Positions 35,639 to 47,865 of a DNA stretch of 64,000 nt are shown here, piece after piece (positions within the stretch are counted from its first letter, which is position 1; each line of letters opens with the position of its first letter). The notes beneath the pieces were generated by a model. That model was not told the DNA's origin. It worked only from the letters and a program-made list of their open reading frames with translations, and did no database searches. Both the position numbers and the translations under genes were made by a program. The stretch is from Sternotherus odoratus (lineage: Eukaryota; Chordata; Testudines; Kinosternidae): contig JAVMKO010000001.1 in the NCBI GenBank assembly GCA_032164245.1, positions 64,524,892-64,588,891 of the forward strand. The letters run 5' to 3'.

Positions 35639-36775
35639 TTACCCTTTTTTTAAAGGCCTATAAATTAATTAAAAAAAACCCCACTACTTTTATTAAAATC
35701 TGGCTATAAACTGGAAAACTGTTATAAAAAATACTAGCAAAATGTTTCATCTGATTTCTTAAGTATGTTTTACAGTTCAATTTCTCAACATAATGGACAA
35801 AAATCAGGCCTGGCATAAGTGGTTGTAACTTCAGTTGACTTTAACTGGGATATATGGGTTAAGAACCAGTAATTAATTTGACATAATATCTTTGGGAACT
35901 GGTAGTTTAGGAGTTAGTCTACAGGCTCATTATCTTAAAAGCAAAATGTATTTGACCTCAGATATTTGCAAATGTTAATTCTGTAGGAAAATTCTAAAAA
36001 CTACGGACCATTTTCAAGTAAAATTCAGTATCGTTTCTGTTCAAATATCATCCCTCAAGCATACAAAATAAATTCTTCTTCTACTTTGTTCACCTCCTTA
36101 GGGTTACATAAATTCACAGAAATATATTAAGTGTTTATCTATAATTCACACATTGCAAAGGGGGTAAAAGCATCCTGCCATCTGTCATACTACTCTTTAT
36201 TAAACAGGTATTTTTTCTAGATTCAGATTTGCTTCTGTATATTCTCCATTGTATTCTTACTATCATGCTTGATACAGCTACCACAATGCTCCCAATCCCA
36301 CTCCCACGCCACCTCCCAAGCTTGGCCAAAGGTTAATCACACAAAAAATCCTGCTGCTATACATATTGCAGTTCATAATTGCTTAGCAGTTTTGGTTTCC
36401 TAGAACTTTTTTTTTTTGCAACTTATTAATCAAAACAATCCAGCTGCACTTTCCAGACTTTCCAAATATAATTATTAATCCTACAATCTTATTAATCTTA
36501 CAAAAGACAAATGAATTTTAATAAGGAAATTTTATATTGCACAAGTGAGTTACTAGCAGAGGCAAAGCAAAGATACAACTGAATTTTGGACTAAGGAGAT
36601 AAAGTCTTAACTGTGATCTGCTTGAATATGTCAAACCTTAGCAAGAATACCTATAGGGTGTAAATAAAGCATGCTTTTCCTTCATACAACTCAGACAAAA
36701 AAGAGCAGAAACTTTTATGAAAATATTATTTAAATTGGCTATTATGTCTGAACAAAATGATTCCCTATGCCTCAA
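35639..36775. other. Unassigned AT-rich DNA
   Basis: No supported gene or element. Confidence 0.4.
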
Positions 36776-36788
36776 AATTGTTTTCATG

Positions 36789-36912
36789 AATCAGGGTGGT
36801 AGCCGTGTTAGTCTGGAATAGCAGAGTTAACAAAGTCCTGTGGCACCTTAAAGACTAACTATAAAGTTTTGAAGCATGAGCTTTCGTGGGCTAATACCCA
36901 CTTCGTCGGATG
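36789..36912 (-). repeat. 3' pseudo-LTR tail of PLE copy C
   Basis: Carries the hammerhead-like motif and the terminal cagactaacacggctacc. It ends ccctgatt at the target duplication, a few bases short of the cttgaca tip seen in the 5' pseudo-LTR. Confidence 0.9.
36874..36912 (-). ncRNA. Hammerhead-like motif in 3' tail of PLE copy C
   Basis: Minus strand: CCGACGA, extra A, GTGGGT/GCCCAC hairpin, GAAAGCTCATGCTT. Here helix III is well formed (AGC and GCT around a TCAT loop). The first box has C in place of the catalytic-core U, which should weaken or abolish cleavage. The same sequence recurs at 39801-39840 (minus) and 40261-40302 (plus). Confidence 0.5.
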
Positions 36913-37020
36913 CAGGCAGTAGAAGTGTTCACAAACAGGCAGTTATAGAAAAGTAGGTAAGAGCCAGGTGGGAGGTGAAAAGGTTAGTCCAATTAAGCTG
37001 AGCCAGCTTGTTATCTCCGA

Positions 37021-39761
37021 TCAGGGAGTGTGGATTATTCGTCTAGCATTTGAATGGGGTGTGTGGACATGGAGAGATGAGAAACAATGTCTGTAATTAG
37101 CCAACCATTGTAGATCCCGGTTCAATCCCAAAGTGTGTGTGCTGAATTTGCAAATGAATTGAAGCTCTGCAGTCTCTCTTTGCAGTCTGGATCTGAAGTT
37201 CCCTTTCTGCAGAATGGTGACCTTTAAATCTGTAATAGTGTGTCCAGGCAGGTTGAAGTGTTCCCCTACAGGTTTTTGTATATTGCCATTCCTAATATCT
37301 GATTTGTGTGCATTTATCCTTTTTCGTAGGGACTGTCCAGTTTGGCCGATGTACATAGCAGAGGGACACTGGTGGCATATAATGGCATATATGACATTGG
37401 TTGATGTACAGGTGAATGAGCCAGTGATGGTATGGTTGATCTGGTTAGGTCCTGTGATGGTTTTGCTGGTGTAGATATGTGGGCAGAGTTGGCATCGAGG
37501 TTTGTTGCATGGATTGGTTCCTGAGTTGGAGTTATTGTGGTGCAGTGTGCTGTTGCTGTTGAGAATTTGTTTAAGGTTGGCAGGTTGTCTGTGTGCCAGG
37601 ACTGGCCTTCCTCCCAAGGCTTTTGAAAGTGAGGGATTATTGTCCAGGATGGGTTGTAGGTCACTGATGATGCGTTGCAAAGGTTTTAACTGAGGACTGT
37701 AGGTGATGGCCAGTGGTGTTCTGTTGTTTTTTTTCTTGGGCTTGTCTTGTAGCAGCAGGCTTCTGGGTACACGTCTGGCTCTGTTGATCTGTGTCCTTAT
37801 TTCCTTGTGTGGGTATTGTAGTTTTGAGAAAGCCTGGTGAAGATCTCGTAGGTGTTGGTCTCTGTCTGAGGGGTTGGAGCAAATCCGATTGTACCTCAGT
37901 GCTTGGCTGTAGACAATGGATCGTGTGGTATGTCCGGGATGGAAGCTGGTGGCATGAAGGTAGGCATAGCTGTCGGTAGGTTTTCGGTATAGGGTGGTGT
38001 CGATGTGGCCGTCATTAATTTGCACTGTGGTGTCTAGGAAGTGGATTTCCTGTGTGGACTGGTCCAGACTGAGGTGGATGTTGGGGTGGAAGCTGTTGAA
38101 GTCATGGTGGAATTCTTCCAGAGTTTCTTTCCCATGGGTCCAGATGATGAAGATGTCATCAATGTAGCGTAGATAGAGAAGGGGTGTGAGTGGACGAGAG
38201 TTGAGGAAGCGTTGTTCCAGGTCTGCCATAAAGATGTTGCATACTGTGGGGCCATGCGGGTGCCCATAGCAGTCCCGCTGGTCTGGAGGTATATATTGTC
38301 ACCAAATTTGAAATAGTTGTGTGTGAGGATAAAGTCACAGAGCTCAGCAACCACCTGTGCTGTGGCATCATCAGGGATACTATTCCGGACAGCTTGTATT
38401 CCATCTTTGTGTGGGATGTTTGTGTAGAGAGCCTCTACATCCATGGTGGCTAGGATGGTGTTTTCTGGAAGGTCACCAATGCATTGTAGTTTCCTCAGGA
38501 AGTCAGTGGTATCACGGAGATAGCTGGGAGTGCTGGTGGCATAGGGTCTGAGTAGAGAGTCTACATATCCAGACAGTCCTTCAGAGAGAGTGCCAATGCC
38601 CGAGATGATGGGGCGTCCAGGGTTCCCAGGTTTGTGGATCTTGGGTAGTAGATAGAATAACCCCGGTCGGGGCTCTAAGGGTATATTAATTTGTTCCTGT
38701 GTTAGTGCAGGGAGAGTCCTGAGTAGGTGGTGCAGTTTCTTAGTATATTCCTCAGTGGGATCGTAGGGAAGTGGCCTGTAGAAATTGGTATTGGAGAGTT
38801 GTCTGGTAGCCTCCTTTTGGTAGTCTGACCTGTCCATGATGACAACAGCACCTCCTTTATCAGCCTCTTTGATAATGATGTCAGGGTTGTTTCTGAGGCT
38901 GTGGGTAGCATTGCGTTCTGCACGATTTAGGTTGTGAGGCAGGCGATGTTGTTTTTCCACTATTTCTGCCTGTGCACGTCGGCGGAAGCATTCTATGTAT
39001 AGGTCCAGACTGTCATTTCGACCCTCAGGAGGAGTCCATGTGGAGTTCTTCTTCTTGTGCTGCTGGTGGGACGGTGTCTGTGTACTAGTGTGCTGTTCCA
39101 TGTTGTCTTGAAAGAATTCCTTGAGTCGGAGACGGCGAAAGTAGGCTTCCAGATCACCGCAGAATTGTATCTTGTTTGTGGGGGTGCTGGGGCAGAATGA
39201 GAGTCCTCGAGATAGGACAGACTCTTCTGCCGGGCTGAGAGTGTAGCTGGATAGATTGACGATATTGCTGGGTGAGGTAGGGGTGCCACTGTTGTGGCCC
39301 CATGTGGGAGGTAGGATTTTAGATAGTTTGCAGTCCTTTTTCTTTTGTAGAGAGGTGAAGTGTGTGATGTAGATCTCCTGTCCAATTTTAGTAAAGTCTG
39401 TTTGTGTGGAAGGTTGGTCGTTTATGAAGGTCTCTAGGTTGGAAAGCTCTTTTTTGATGTTTTCCTGTTTGTTGTACAGTATGCTGATCAGATGATTCCT
39501 CAGTTTCTTAGATAGTGTCTGGCATAATCTCTCACTGTAGTCTGTGCAGTATGTGGATTGCAATGGATTTTTCACCTTCAGTCCATTTGGTATGATGTCC
39601 TGCCGTTTGCATTTGGAGAGAAAGATGATATCTGTCTGTACTTGTGCAAGTTTCTTCATGTGGTTGATGGATTTCCACTCCATACGGCTAAATGCAGTGC
39701 CTTGCATGATGTCAAGAATCAGGGTGGTAGCCGTGTTAGTCTGGAATAGGAGAGTTAACAA
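37021..39761 (-). pseudogene. Penelope RT-GIY-YIG polyprotein, one frameshift
   Basis: Two overlapping frames give almost the whole protein of about 910 codons. The first (39761-38034) holds a basic N-terminal region, EADKGGAVVIMDRSDY near residue 300, LPKIHKPGNPGRPIISG near 374, motif A MDVEALYTNIPH near 440 and motif B TAMGTRMAPQYA near 500. A 1-bp deletion near 38238 breaks it. The second (38229-37021) continues with motif C YIDDIF, FLDTTVQI, the cysteine motif CNKPRCQLC and the GIY-YIG nuclease (VIYAI, MYIGQTGQSLRKR near residue 293, ETAELQF). All expected RT and nuclease key residues are present, so the lesion is a single base. The first Met lies inside the 5' pseudo-LTR; the next, MQGTAF and MEWKS, are equally plausible starts. 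The pseudo-LTR is the likely promoter, from family knowledge. Confidence 0.92.
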
Positions 39762-39840
39762 AGTCCTGTGGCACCTTAAAGACTAACTATAAAGTTTTGA
39801 AGCATGAGCTTTCGTGGGCTAATACCCACTTCGTCGGATG
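39710..39840 (-). repeat. 5' pseudo-LTR of PLE copy C
   Basis: Nearly identical to the 3' tail, with one clear difference (aggaga versus agcaga in plus-strand reading). It lies between the inverted arm and the body, and the long reading frame starts within it. Penelope elements are known for such partial tandem ends. Confidence 0.9.
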
Positions 39841-40353
39841 CAGTCCCTACGAAAAAGGATAAATGCACACAAATCAGATATTAGGAATGGCAATATACAA
39901 AAACCTGTAGGGGAACACTTCAACCTGCCTGGACACACTATTACAGATTTAAAGGTCACCATTCTGCAGAAAGGGAACTTCAGATCCAGACTGCAAAGAG
40001 ACTGCAGAGCTTCAATTCATTTGCAAATTCAGCACACACACTTTGGGATTGAACCGGGATCTACAATGGTTGGCTAATTACAGACATTGTTTCTCATCTC
40101 TCCATGTCCACACACCCCATTCAAATGCTAGACGAATAATCCACACTCCCTGATCGGAGATAACAAGTTGGCTCAGCTTAATTGGACTAACCTTTTCACC
40201 TCCCACCTGGCTCTTACCTACTTTTCTATAACTGCCTGTTTGTGAACACTTCTACTGCCTGCATCCGACGAAGTGGGTATTAGCCCACGAAAGCTCATGC
40301 TTCAAAACTTTATAGTTAGTCTTTAAGGTGCCACAGGACTTTGTTAACTCTGC
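39841..40353 (+). repeat. Inverted second copy of the PLE 3' end (5' arm)
   Basis: Plus-strand copy of the nuclease C-terminus, 3' UTR and most of the tail, the reverse complement of about 36820-37330. Differences are few: a 2-bp loss in the gcaaagaga region and aagttgg versus aagctgg. It stops about 31 bp earlier than the other tail, at tctgc, directly at the target duplication. With the 3' end it forms a >500-bp inverted repeat around a spacer of about 2.5 kb. Confidence 0.95.
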
Positions 40354-40366
40354 AATTGTTTTCATG

Positions 40367-42295
40367 TGCATAATGGGGAACATGACTTACACATTCCCAC
40401 AAGAAACACAGGAGAGGAGGAGATATTAATCCATCAGAAATCTTCATCTGCCGGAGGTGAAATTTGTGAACTTGTGTTTGTGTGAATTTAAACATTTTGA
40501 ATGTGACTTTGTGCAAATGGAACACGTTAAGTATGATAATGTTATTCTTTTCTATACCACAAAAAATATCTGCTAACATAACTCACACGTAGAGTTAGGT
40601 AGAAAATGGTTTTCTCATCTCAAGAATTTTTTGAGATTTCATAAATATTTGTCTTTCCCCCCTGTGATGAAACCCAGTTATGAAAATTGAGAGAGATCCT
40701 AGAATGACCTCACTGCACATTAAGCGGTGAAGGCTGCTGTCTGGCTTGTTCAAAAAGGTGTGTGCCCCTGTAAGAGTTAGAGCCACTGAGTGACTTTCTG
40801 CTGCAGTCTAGGTTAGCATGCAAAACTGATTCATCCCCCCTAGAAAGTCAGGCCCATGCTGATGCAGGAAAAGCCCTCCTGTACCTGGACCAGGTTCTGA
40901 AAGGCCTGTCATCAATATGGTCCATTACAGAGGAACATGTGCTGTAGTACACGGTGTCATTAGGAACCCGATGACTCGTGTTCTCGGTCATCTCTACTTG
41001 CCTATAACCCTTGAGTTTATCAGCTGGCTGAACTGATCTTTGTACCCGTGTTTTACTTCAAAGGTTTCCAGCAGGGTGGTTTCGAAAAACCAGCCCTTGG
41101 GAGGGTACATGTTATCCCATGATTATTAATACAGTTAGGGATCTTGTGCAGATCCTGGAACCTATATGTTGTAGATAGGAGGTGGCCTTGTTCAGTGTGG
41201 CATTCTGGTAGCATTTTTTTTTAACTTTAAGGAAAAACAAGCCAGTACATAGCTCATGTAGAGATTCTTATGGAAGAAGAAAATGAAAAGGTTGGGGTCC
41301 CAGCTCATGAATATGGTTCCAACTCATTCAGGATTGGGGTGAAACCCCAGTGGCCCAGCTGGGTATGGGGGTAAGGCAATTCAAGCAACTGAGCACTGGC
41401 ATTCTGAAGCAAGAGGAGTGTACATGAGACCCCAGGTGGGGAATCGGTGTTATTTTTCCTTTGGGTTTTTATCCAGATGCTTGCAGACTGGTGAGGCAGA
41501 TGGTGGTATGGATCTGCAGGCAAAGTATTGTTTACTGGGTACATAGATGGGCCTTCACATTGTCTGGAGGTTCTCAGCTGGGCCTCAATGGAGAAGCAGT
41601 CCTGAGCTGGCATGGGAGGAGGGATATGTGATGGGACAAGTTGATGTCTCTTCTATACACTGTGGGGGCCAATGAGCACCAGGCATAATTGTGGTTTACC
41701 TTGAGGAAAATTATTTGGGATTATCATAGTGGGGTCAGTAATTTCATAGCCAGACATGGCATACATGGCACCAGAATTATTCAGGGAGGATGGAGTCCAC
41801 TGTCAAACTTGGGAACTGACATGTTTTTGACCAATATTAAAGAGGGCATTAAGAGATGTCTGGGAACCTGGCTAGGTATGTGTGGCACAGCCAAGCTAAT
41901 TACTGGTGCCTCCTTGTAGCAAATGACCAGTGCAGGTAGTTGGTAGCGAAGCAATACAGTGATAAGATAAAATGAATTGGTCAAGGTTTTAAAAGATGTA
42001 TTCTTTAAAGGAGTGGAAAAAGAAAGGGTTCAGGGCTCCCTCCTGACAGGGAGCCAACTCCCATTCCTTTATAGCCCCCCTTCAACCCTCAGTCAATGGA
42101 CTGAGGATGGTGAGGTCCCAGCAGCAGGATGGGTTAGGGGGAGGGGTGATGGAAGCTCCACAGATATATATATTGAAATGAGTATGGAGTTACCTGAACT
42201 GTACACTTTTATCTGTCTTGTACTCCTAGGCATTTAGGGATAAAGTTGTGGCCTAAACCACACGCAGTGTCTGCTGTCCTTATGCCATCATAGCT
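40367..42295. other. Unassigned DNA, mixed composition
   Basis: From about 41280 to 42240 the composition is richer in GC than the neighbours and may be an old retroelement remnant, but no protein motif or paired ends can be identified. Confidence 0.35.
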
Positions 42296-42445
42296 GTACA
42301 ATAATCCAGTGAATAGGGCATTCACTAGGATATTGGAGATCTAGCTTCAACTTCCTGCTTAGAATCAGGCAGAACAAGGACTTGAACGTAGGTTACCCAC
42401 TTCCCAAAGGGGTCCCCTAATCACTGGGCTATGTTGTGGCTCTTG
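42296..42445 (+). repeat. tRNA-like SINE candidate, degenerate
   Basis: Has an A-box-like ccagtgaatagggcattcac region and a B-box-like agcttcaacttcc (ggttcaaatcc form). A second, inverted tRNA-like half follows (ttgaacgtaggttaccc, then ctaatcactgggctat). The two halves are partly reverse complementary. No intact tRNA fold exists, so this is a SINE relic and not a gene. Confidence 0.5.
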
Positions 42446-43170
42446 GGGGGTGTTTTTTATTCTTGCATCTCTGATTTTTAACCAGAAACTACATCTTGGC
42501 TCTGAGAAACTTTCACTGAAACTTATCTGTTTGCACAAAACATTTCAGGTTCAACAAATTGGCATTTTCTGACCAAAAAAACCAAACTTTAATCAAAAAT
42601 TCCCACCTGCTCTACTCTTCTTTTCATACATGGCCTCCTATGCTGCTCTGTCATGTTGAGCTGTATGAAGTTGAAATAAATATTTGCAAGCACAATAACT
42701 GTCATGTAAAACTATTCACAAGAAAATACTTAGGCAAACAAGTGTCTCTCCTATTTTAGGCGTTAGAATCAGGGTCCATTTAAAAACAATGTACAGTCGA
42801 TAATTACCCATTATGAAAAACAGACTGCAATAGCAAGATCAATAGCCTACTAATATTCTTGACACAATCATTAACACAGGAAGTAAGGTTCAATTAAGAT
42901 TATATTTGGGATCAGAGTTGATCTGGCATCATTCAGTGGGATGTGTGTTTGTACATGTGCAACTTTGCACAACTCCCTCATAGCTGTGTGCTGTTTGTAT
43001 TAGGACTTTTCAAAATTTGGTAACAGACAAAAAAGAACATACATCTTGACAATCTTCTGAATTCCGTTTTTATTTTGGAATACTACTTAAAAAGGAAACT
43101 TTAAGTGGAATTGAAAAATTTTCAGAGATTTCAGTTCTTTTGCATCCTGAATCCATAATCCCAAGTAGTC

Positions 43171-44330
43171 AAAATTAATTATTTAAAGCAGAGAAGTTCT
43201 TTACAGAGCCCTGTACAACAATTTCCAGAACTAATGTTGTGTGTTGGGTGTTGGTGTGTTGGGGTGATGGGGTGGGGGAGTCCTCTTTGTTGAGCGGGGT
43301 TGGTCTGTTGGCTCAGTGCGGAGTTGGTACACTGAATCACACAGTCGTCTGAACGCCCTGTGGGATCGAATACTTTCAACAATGGGTCTCAGGATCCCTG
43401 GTGGCAAATATCAACCCTGTTTCCCACAGGCAAAATAGGACAAGCAGTCCGTAGCCTCCTGGCCAGGGAAAACAGTAACAACTAGCGTTTCTGACCTTGT
43501 GGGCAGGGCGAAACAAATAGTCTATAGCTCCTGTACTAGACTGAACAAACAGTCTGGGATCTCTGAGCATCCTGACTGGGTCAAGAAAACAACTGTGGAG
43601 TTCTAACCCTCTTGGCAGGGCATTAAAACAATAGCACAAAAAGTAATAAATAAGCCTCCTGGCTGGGGCAGGCAAACAGCAAATGGTGGTTCTGACTTTC
43701 TGGGCAGAGTGAAAAAACAGTCAATGTGTAGCTCCCAGGCAGGGAAGAGCAACCAAACTGTCTATGGCCCCATAGCCTCCTGCCCTGGCTGGGGCAGGCA
43801 AGCAAAGATTAGCCTAAGTGTCAAATGGGGTCGGATAGGGGAACCCGGGCGCTCCCTGCTCCACCAAGTTCTGATCCAGGGACCTATGAAGCGGTGGAGT
43901 CCCCATTAAGGGTTCAAGCACTGACTTCCACTACATTCCCTGGGGCACTTCCTACTGCAAGGTGAATTTTAGGCATCTCCCTGGCTGGCAGCAGTTCAAC
44001 ATCCCCTCAGTCTCTGCAATTGTTTGGTCGTCCGCAACATAGTCCAGGTCAATGGTTCTTACCACTTGGAGAGTCTCAGGTGTCTCTGCAGAAACTTGCA
44101 ACACGTGTACTTCCTTTTTCTCAGCCAGCCCACTTCCTCCTGGACTTCCTCCTTTTATCTATTCCCCCCACCTGGAGTGTACGCAGCAGGGGCAAGAGGG
44201 CATGGCCTTTTGGGCCCACAGTGATTGATCTGTGCCTGTTGGCCCAGTGCAGGGTTGGTACACCCATTCACATGCTGATTGCTCTATCATGGAGCATGCT
44301 GTTTCACTTTACCTTATGTCATGGCTCCTA
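43171..44330. repeat. Degenerate tandem repeat region
   Basis: From about 43440 to 43810 blocks like tagcctcctggctggggcag, gttctgac, gggcaggg and aaacagtct recur in changing order at roughly 60-100 bp spacing. A longer direct repeat, ctgttggctcagtgcgg...ttggtaca, appears near 43306 and again near 44236 (ctgttggcccagtgcag), 930 bp apart, so a larger unit may have been duplicated. No coding evidence. Confidence 0.55.
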
Positions 44331-46120
44331 AATACAACCACTGATGTGCGGTTACTGTTTAAGTAAAACAACCAATGAACAGATAAAGAACATACCTACA
44401 TGTGGAGTAAAGCATTGAAGATTTAATTGCATTGATCAAATCAAATGTACTGACTGTACCATAGTTGTAGGAAGTTGTGGACAAACAAAGGATGGAGGCC
44501 CCAATAGAGGGAGAGAGAACTAAAAGAACCAACTTTTATGAAAAACTTTTGGATGCTGATCAAATGAAAATGCTGTGGTCATAAATACTGCCCAACTGTG
44601 AACTACACAGTGTAAAATATCACAAGAGTACTAAAATTTTTTAAATGTTATTCAATGGAGAAATCATACCAACCATTTACATTGAGTATGAGTGAAAGGA
44701 ATGTGTTGGCATCATTTCTGGAAGCTGAAGTGCTTTTATAAGCCTTCCAATAACTTAGCCAGTTGAACATCAGAAGAATGATAGATACACATGTATTCAT
44801 ATCCTACCCAGCTATGGTTTAAATGATGCTGAATGAAAATATTTGCCAACTGCATCAAAAAGAGATGAAAGCTCAGTTAACTTTCAGCATGATGTTCTTA
44901 TAAAAATTCACCTCGGTGGTTCATGTAAAGAAAGAAAACACTAAATCACTACAAAAAAATGCATGACTGTAAGATAACTGGTATGTTGGTTTTTTTTAAA
45001 TGTAGGTTGGTGTGAATCTTGTGGCTCTGAAGCCTGATCATTGAGGGCAACAAAGATCATTGAAAGTCTGTGGGGCTATGCCAATTTACACCATTTGAGA
45101 ATCATGCCCAACAAGTATTATTCCAAATTGAATTTAAAAGATTATAATTCAGAGTGATTGTAGAATGGATGACAAGTATGAAGATAGCCACTTTCGATAT
45201 TCTATATGGTTGATATGTACGGTATATTTGCTATGCGAGGCACCTTTTTCTGAGACAGCAATGCACTAAAGAGATACCTATAGAAAAATAAAAAAAGAAT
45301 GCCTTCATTTTTATGCCTACTGTTTGGTAAATGATTCCTATAATATTTCCCCTTCTACTTCAGGGATTGCTCTGAGATTTCTATCAAGGTATCTCTTGAA
45401 TGTAATGTAATACTGATCTCTTTTTAAAGAAATGTTTGTCCATTTGAAATGCAGAATGACTTGAGGCAGGAAACAAATGGACCTTTCAGACATGAACTTT
45501 ACTGCTAGTAATTTACAAACCAAATTATGGGTAGGAAAACATGAGATTTTTGAATCTGTTTCTGGTCTGTCTTGTCTTATCTCAAGGGAGAGGAATTATT
45601 TAGGTAAACCAGGTGTGGAATTTGGTGGTATTGAATTCACTAATCATCCTCCCTATTCTATTTGCAGCTATTCCTCATTTTAAAAAAAATCACTTCACTG
45701 CTCAGAAGAGATATTGCAATATGTAGCCAAAGTTGTGGCTGTGTCAGTAGCTCATATTGCAGCAGTGGTTAGTGACACTATAGGAGAAATCACAGATGCT
45801 GTTAGTGAGAGATGCTGAATTCCTTTCTCTAACCACTGTGATGCACAAATATGACCTGTCAGCATCAACAAACTCTTCTTGCAGTATATCTGGTATAGTC
45901 CAGACAGCCCAGGTCCTTTTTATTAAATTCAGATTACAGCTGGGGACTATTAGCTTCCATGACCAATTGTCAGTCAGCCTCTACTACTAGTGCCTCTGTA
46001 GGATACAATGGATACAGAGTTTGATGACCTAGAAGATGAAGTACACTGTCATTTCTAATTAAAGACACCAGTTCCTAGTCCCAGTATTGTTTAACATACA
46101 TAATTAATTGCATGTACAGT
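44331..46120. other. Unassigned AT-rich DNA
   Basis: No supported gene. A fragment near 45065-45112 (gctatgccaatttacaccat) resembles an old dispersed repeat. Confidence 0.4.
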
Positions 46121-46122
46121 AG

Positions 46123-46860
46123 AACACCAGAGTTACAAACCGTCAACTGGGCTCTTAAACGTCTGGTCGGCAGTGCCGCGGCACTAAGGCAGGTTAGTTC
46201 CTACCTGTCCTGGTTGGCCAAGTCTCACTCCTATATGGGGGGAAGTCATGTGGTTCCATGCACTTCACCTACCCTGAGCAACAGCCAATGGGACCTGCAG
46301 GTCAGAGGGGTGTGTGGAGTCTCCTACCCCTCCCCCCCACCTAGGACCTGGATCTGCTGGCTGCCTCCAGGGCATGCACAGTGTGGTGCCAGGACAGGCA
46401 GGCAGCCTGCCTTAGCCCAGCAGTGAGGCCACCAGAGAGCCAACCAAGGTAAGCCCGCACCCCAACACTGTGCCCCAATCCTCTGCCCCATCCCTGAGCC
46501 ACCCCAAAACCCCTCCTACATCCCAAGCCCTTCATCCGCAGCCCCAGCCATGAGCCAGCATCCCCAGCCCAAAGCCCTCACCCCGTCACACCCCAACTCC
46601 TTACCCCAGCCCAGAACCCCCTCTTGCACCCTGAACCCCTCATTTCTGGCCCCACCCCAGAGCCTGCACCTCTAATTAGATCCCTCACTCCCTCCTGCAT
46701 CCCAGTCCGCTGCCCCTGCATAAAAAAACTGCTATGCCTAGGGGGAATTTAGTGAGCAGGGGCGGGGCCTTGAGGAAAGGGAGAGTCAGGGCTCAAGAAC
46801 GTGGCAAGGCTAGGGTGTTTGGTTTTGTGTGACTAGAAAGTTGGCAAACCTATCTGTCAG
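46123..46860 (+). repeat. C-rich dispersed repeat adjoining a pogo-like terminus
   Basis: Starts with tacagtagaacaccagagtt, similar to a pogo/Tigger-type end (TA then CAGTAGAACC), but no matching right end is found. From about 46440 to 46740 the plus strand is dominated by ccccag, accccaac and ccctcac words in an irregular tandem pattern. It ends in a purine/G-rich part with gactagaaagttggcaaacc. Possibly two joined repeats. No gene. Confidence 0.5.
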
Positions 46861-47624
46861 GGGTGTATGTCTTTGTTCTGGTGAGAGTGGTGCCATCGAA
46901 GAGACCTTCAATCCTTCAGGGGTTGTATTGCTGGATCAGGGCAGACTTGGTCAGGTGATGATAGCTGATTAGTCTGGAGATAGCAGTGCTGGACCAGAGC
47001 TAAATTTATTCTTCAAAAGTCATTGAATTACACTCATGTGAAATATATTTAAAATAGTTTTGGCTGGATATATGACATGGACCCAAATGGGGACTTTTAG
47101 ACATTAGCCGAAATAGGGGTAGGAATCTCAATTTATGCATCAAGAACCAGTCTCTCTGGATTGGCTCAGTGCACAGGTGGGCTGCACTATGCCTTGTGAT
47201 TCAGCCTAAGGTGTAGCCAGCCCACTCCAGTGTATGTGAGAGAAATGGAGCTATGTGCCCACCTTTTGCATTCCTTGGGACACTATGTATCTCTGGGACC
47301 GCACTCAAAGGTCATGCAAGCACAGGGATTACAATTCTGACAGGCATGCCTCAAAAGATGGGGGGTGATGTGGGACATCGTGTCTGTTTTACTTTCACAC
47401 ATGCAGGATCACTAAATGAACTTCAGCTTGAAACAAAAGCAAGATGGAACTCCTCGATACATACTTCACACTGGTACCAAAATGATCTCTACACCCTACC
47501 AAGAAATTGCAAAGGAGAGGGTAATTGTTGTAGCGGGATTTTAAAGCTATGATCTGCCCCCTTATCTAATGATAATCTCCAAGAAAAGGCAGGACAGCAC
47601 TTAAGAAGTAAAGGAGTGATCAGT
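46861..47624. other. Unassigned DNA
   Basis: No supported feature. Confidence 0.4.
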
Positions 47625-47865
47625 AGATCTGAATGAAAAAACTGATTTTTCAGTTTGAGGACTGAACCAAGGGGAAAAAACTTCGTTTAGTTCAAACAGA
47701 AACAATTTTTTTTCAGGCGGGAGTGGAGTGTCGGTTGGTTTCATGTTTGTTTGTTTTTTAAATTGAAATTTCCAAATGAAGCTTTTCAAAATGGTTGAAA
47801 CAAAACATTTTGAAACCACTTTTTAATTTTTCTTTTTTTCCCAGCTGAAACTATTTGCCACATAT
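47625..47865. repeat. AT-rich dispersed repeat
   Basis: Has gatttttcagtttg, ccaaatgaagcttttc and ggttgaaacaaaacatttt in the style of the copies at 0.8, 6.8 and 8.9 kb. A G-rich break lies near 47715-47735. Confidence 0.45.

Larger units (their letters stand above)
36776..40366 (-). mobile_element. Penelope-like element copy C, near-complete, with inverted 5' arm
   Basis: A single insertion of 3,565 bp (36789-40353) flanked by a perfect 13-bp duplication, aattgttttcatg, at 36776-36788 and 40354-40366. In element order (minus strand) it has an inverted copy of its own 3' portion (40353-39841), a 5' pseudo-LTR (39840-39710), a body with a long coding region (39709-37021), a 3' UTR, and a 3' pseudo-LTR tail (about 36912-36789). 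The two pseudo-LTRs differ at about one position in 128, and the inverted arm is over 99% identical to its source, so the insertion is young. The junction at 39840/39841 shows a cag microhomology, as expected from a template switch. Confidence 0.96.

Noticed and set aside
37214..37474. Plus-strand frames antisense to PLE copy C
   Set aside because: Shadows of the minus-strand nuclease gene; the same antisense frame appears in copy A.
42296..42445. Functional tRNA gene
   Set aside because: A- and B-box-like words are present but no cloverleaf can be drawn, and the second half is inverted; a SINE relic is more likely.
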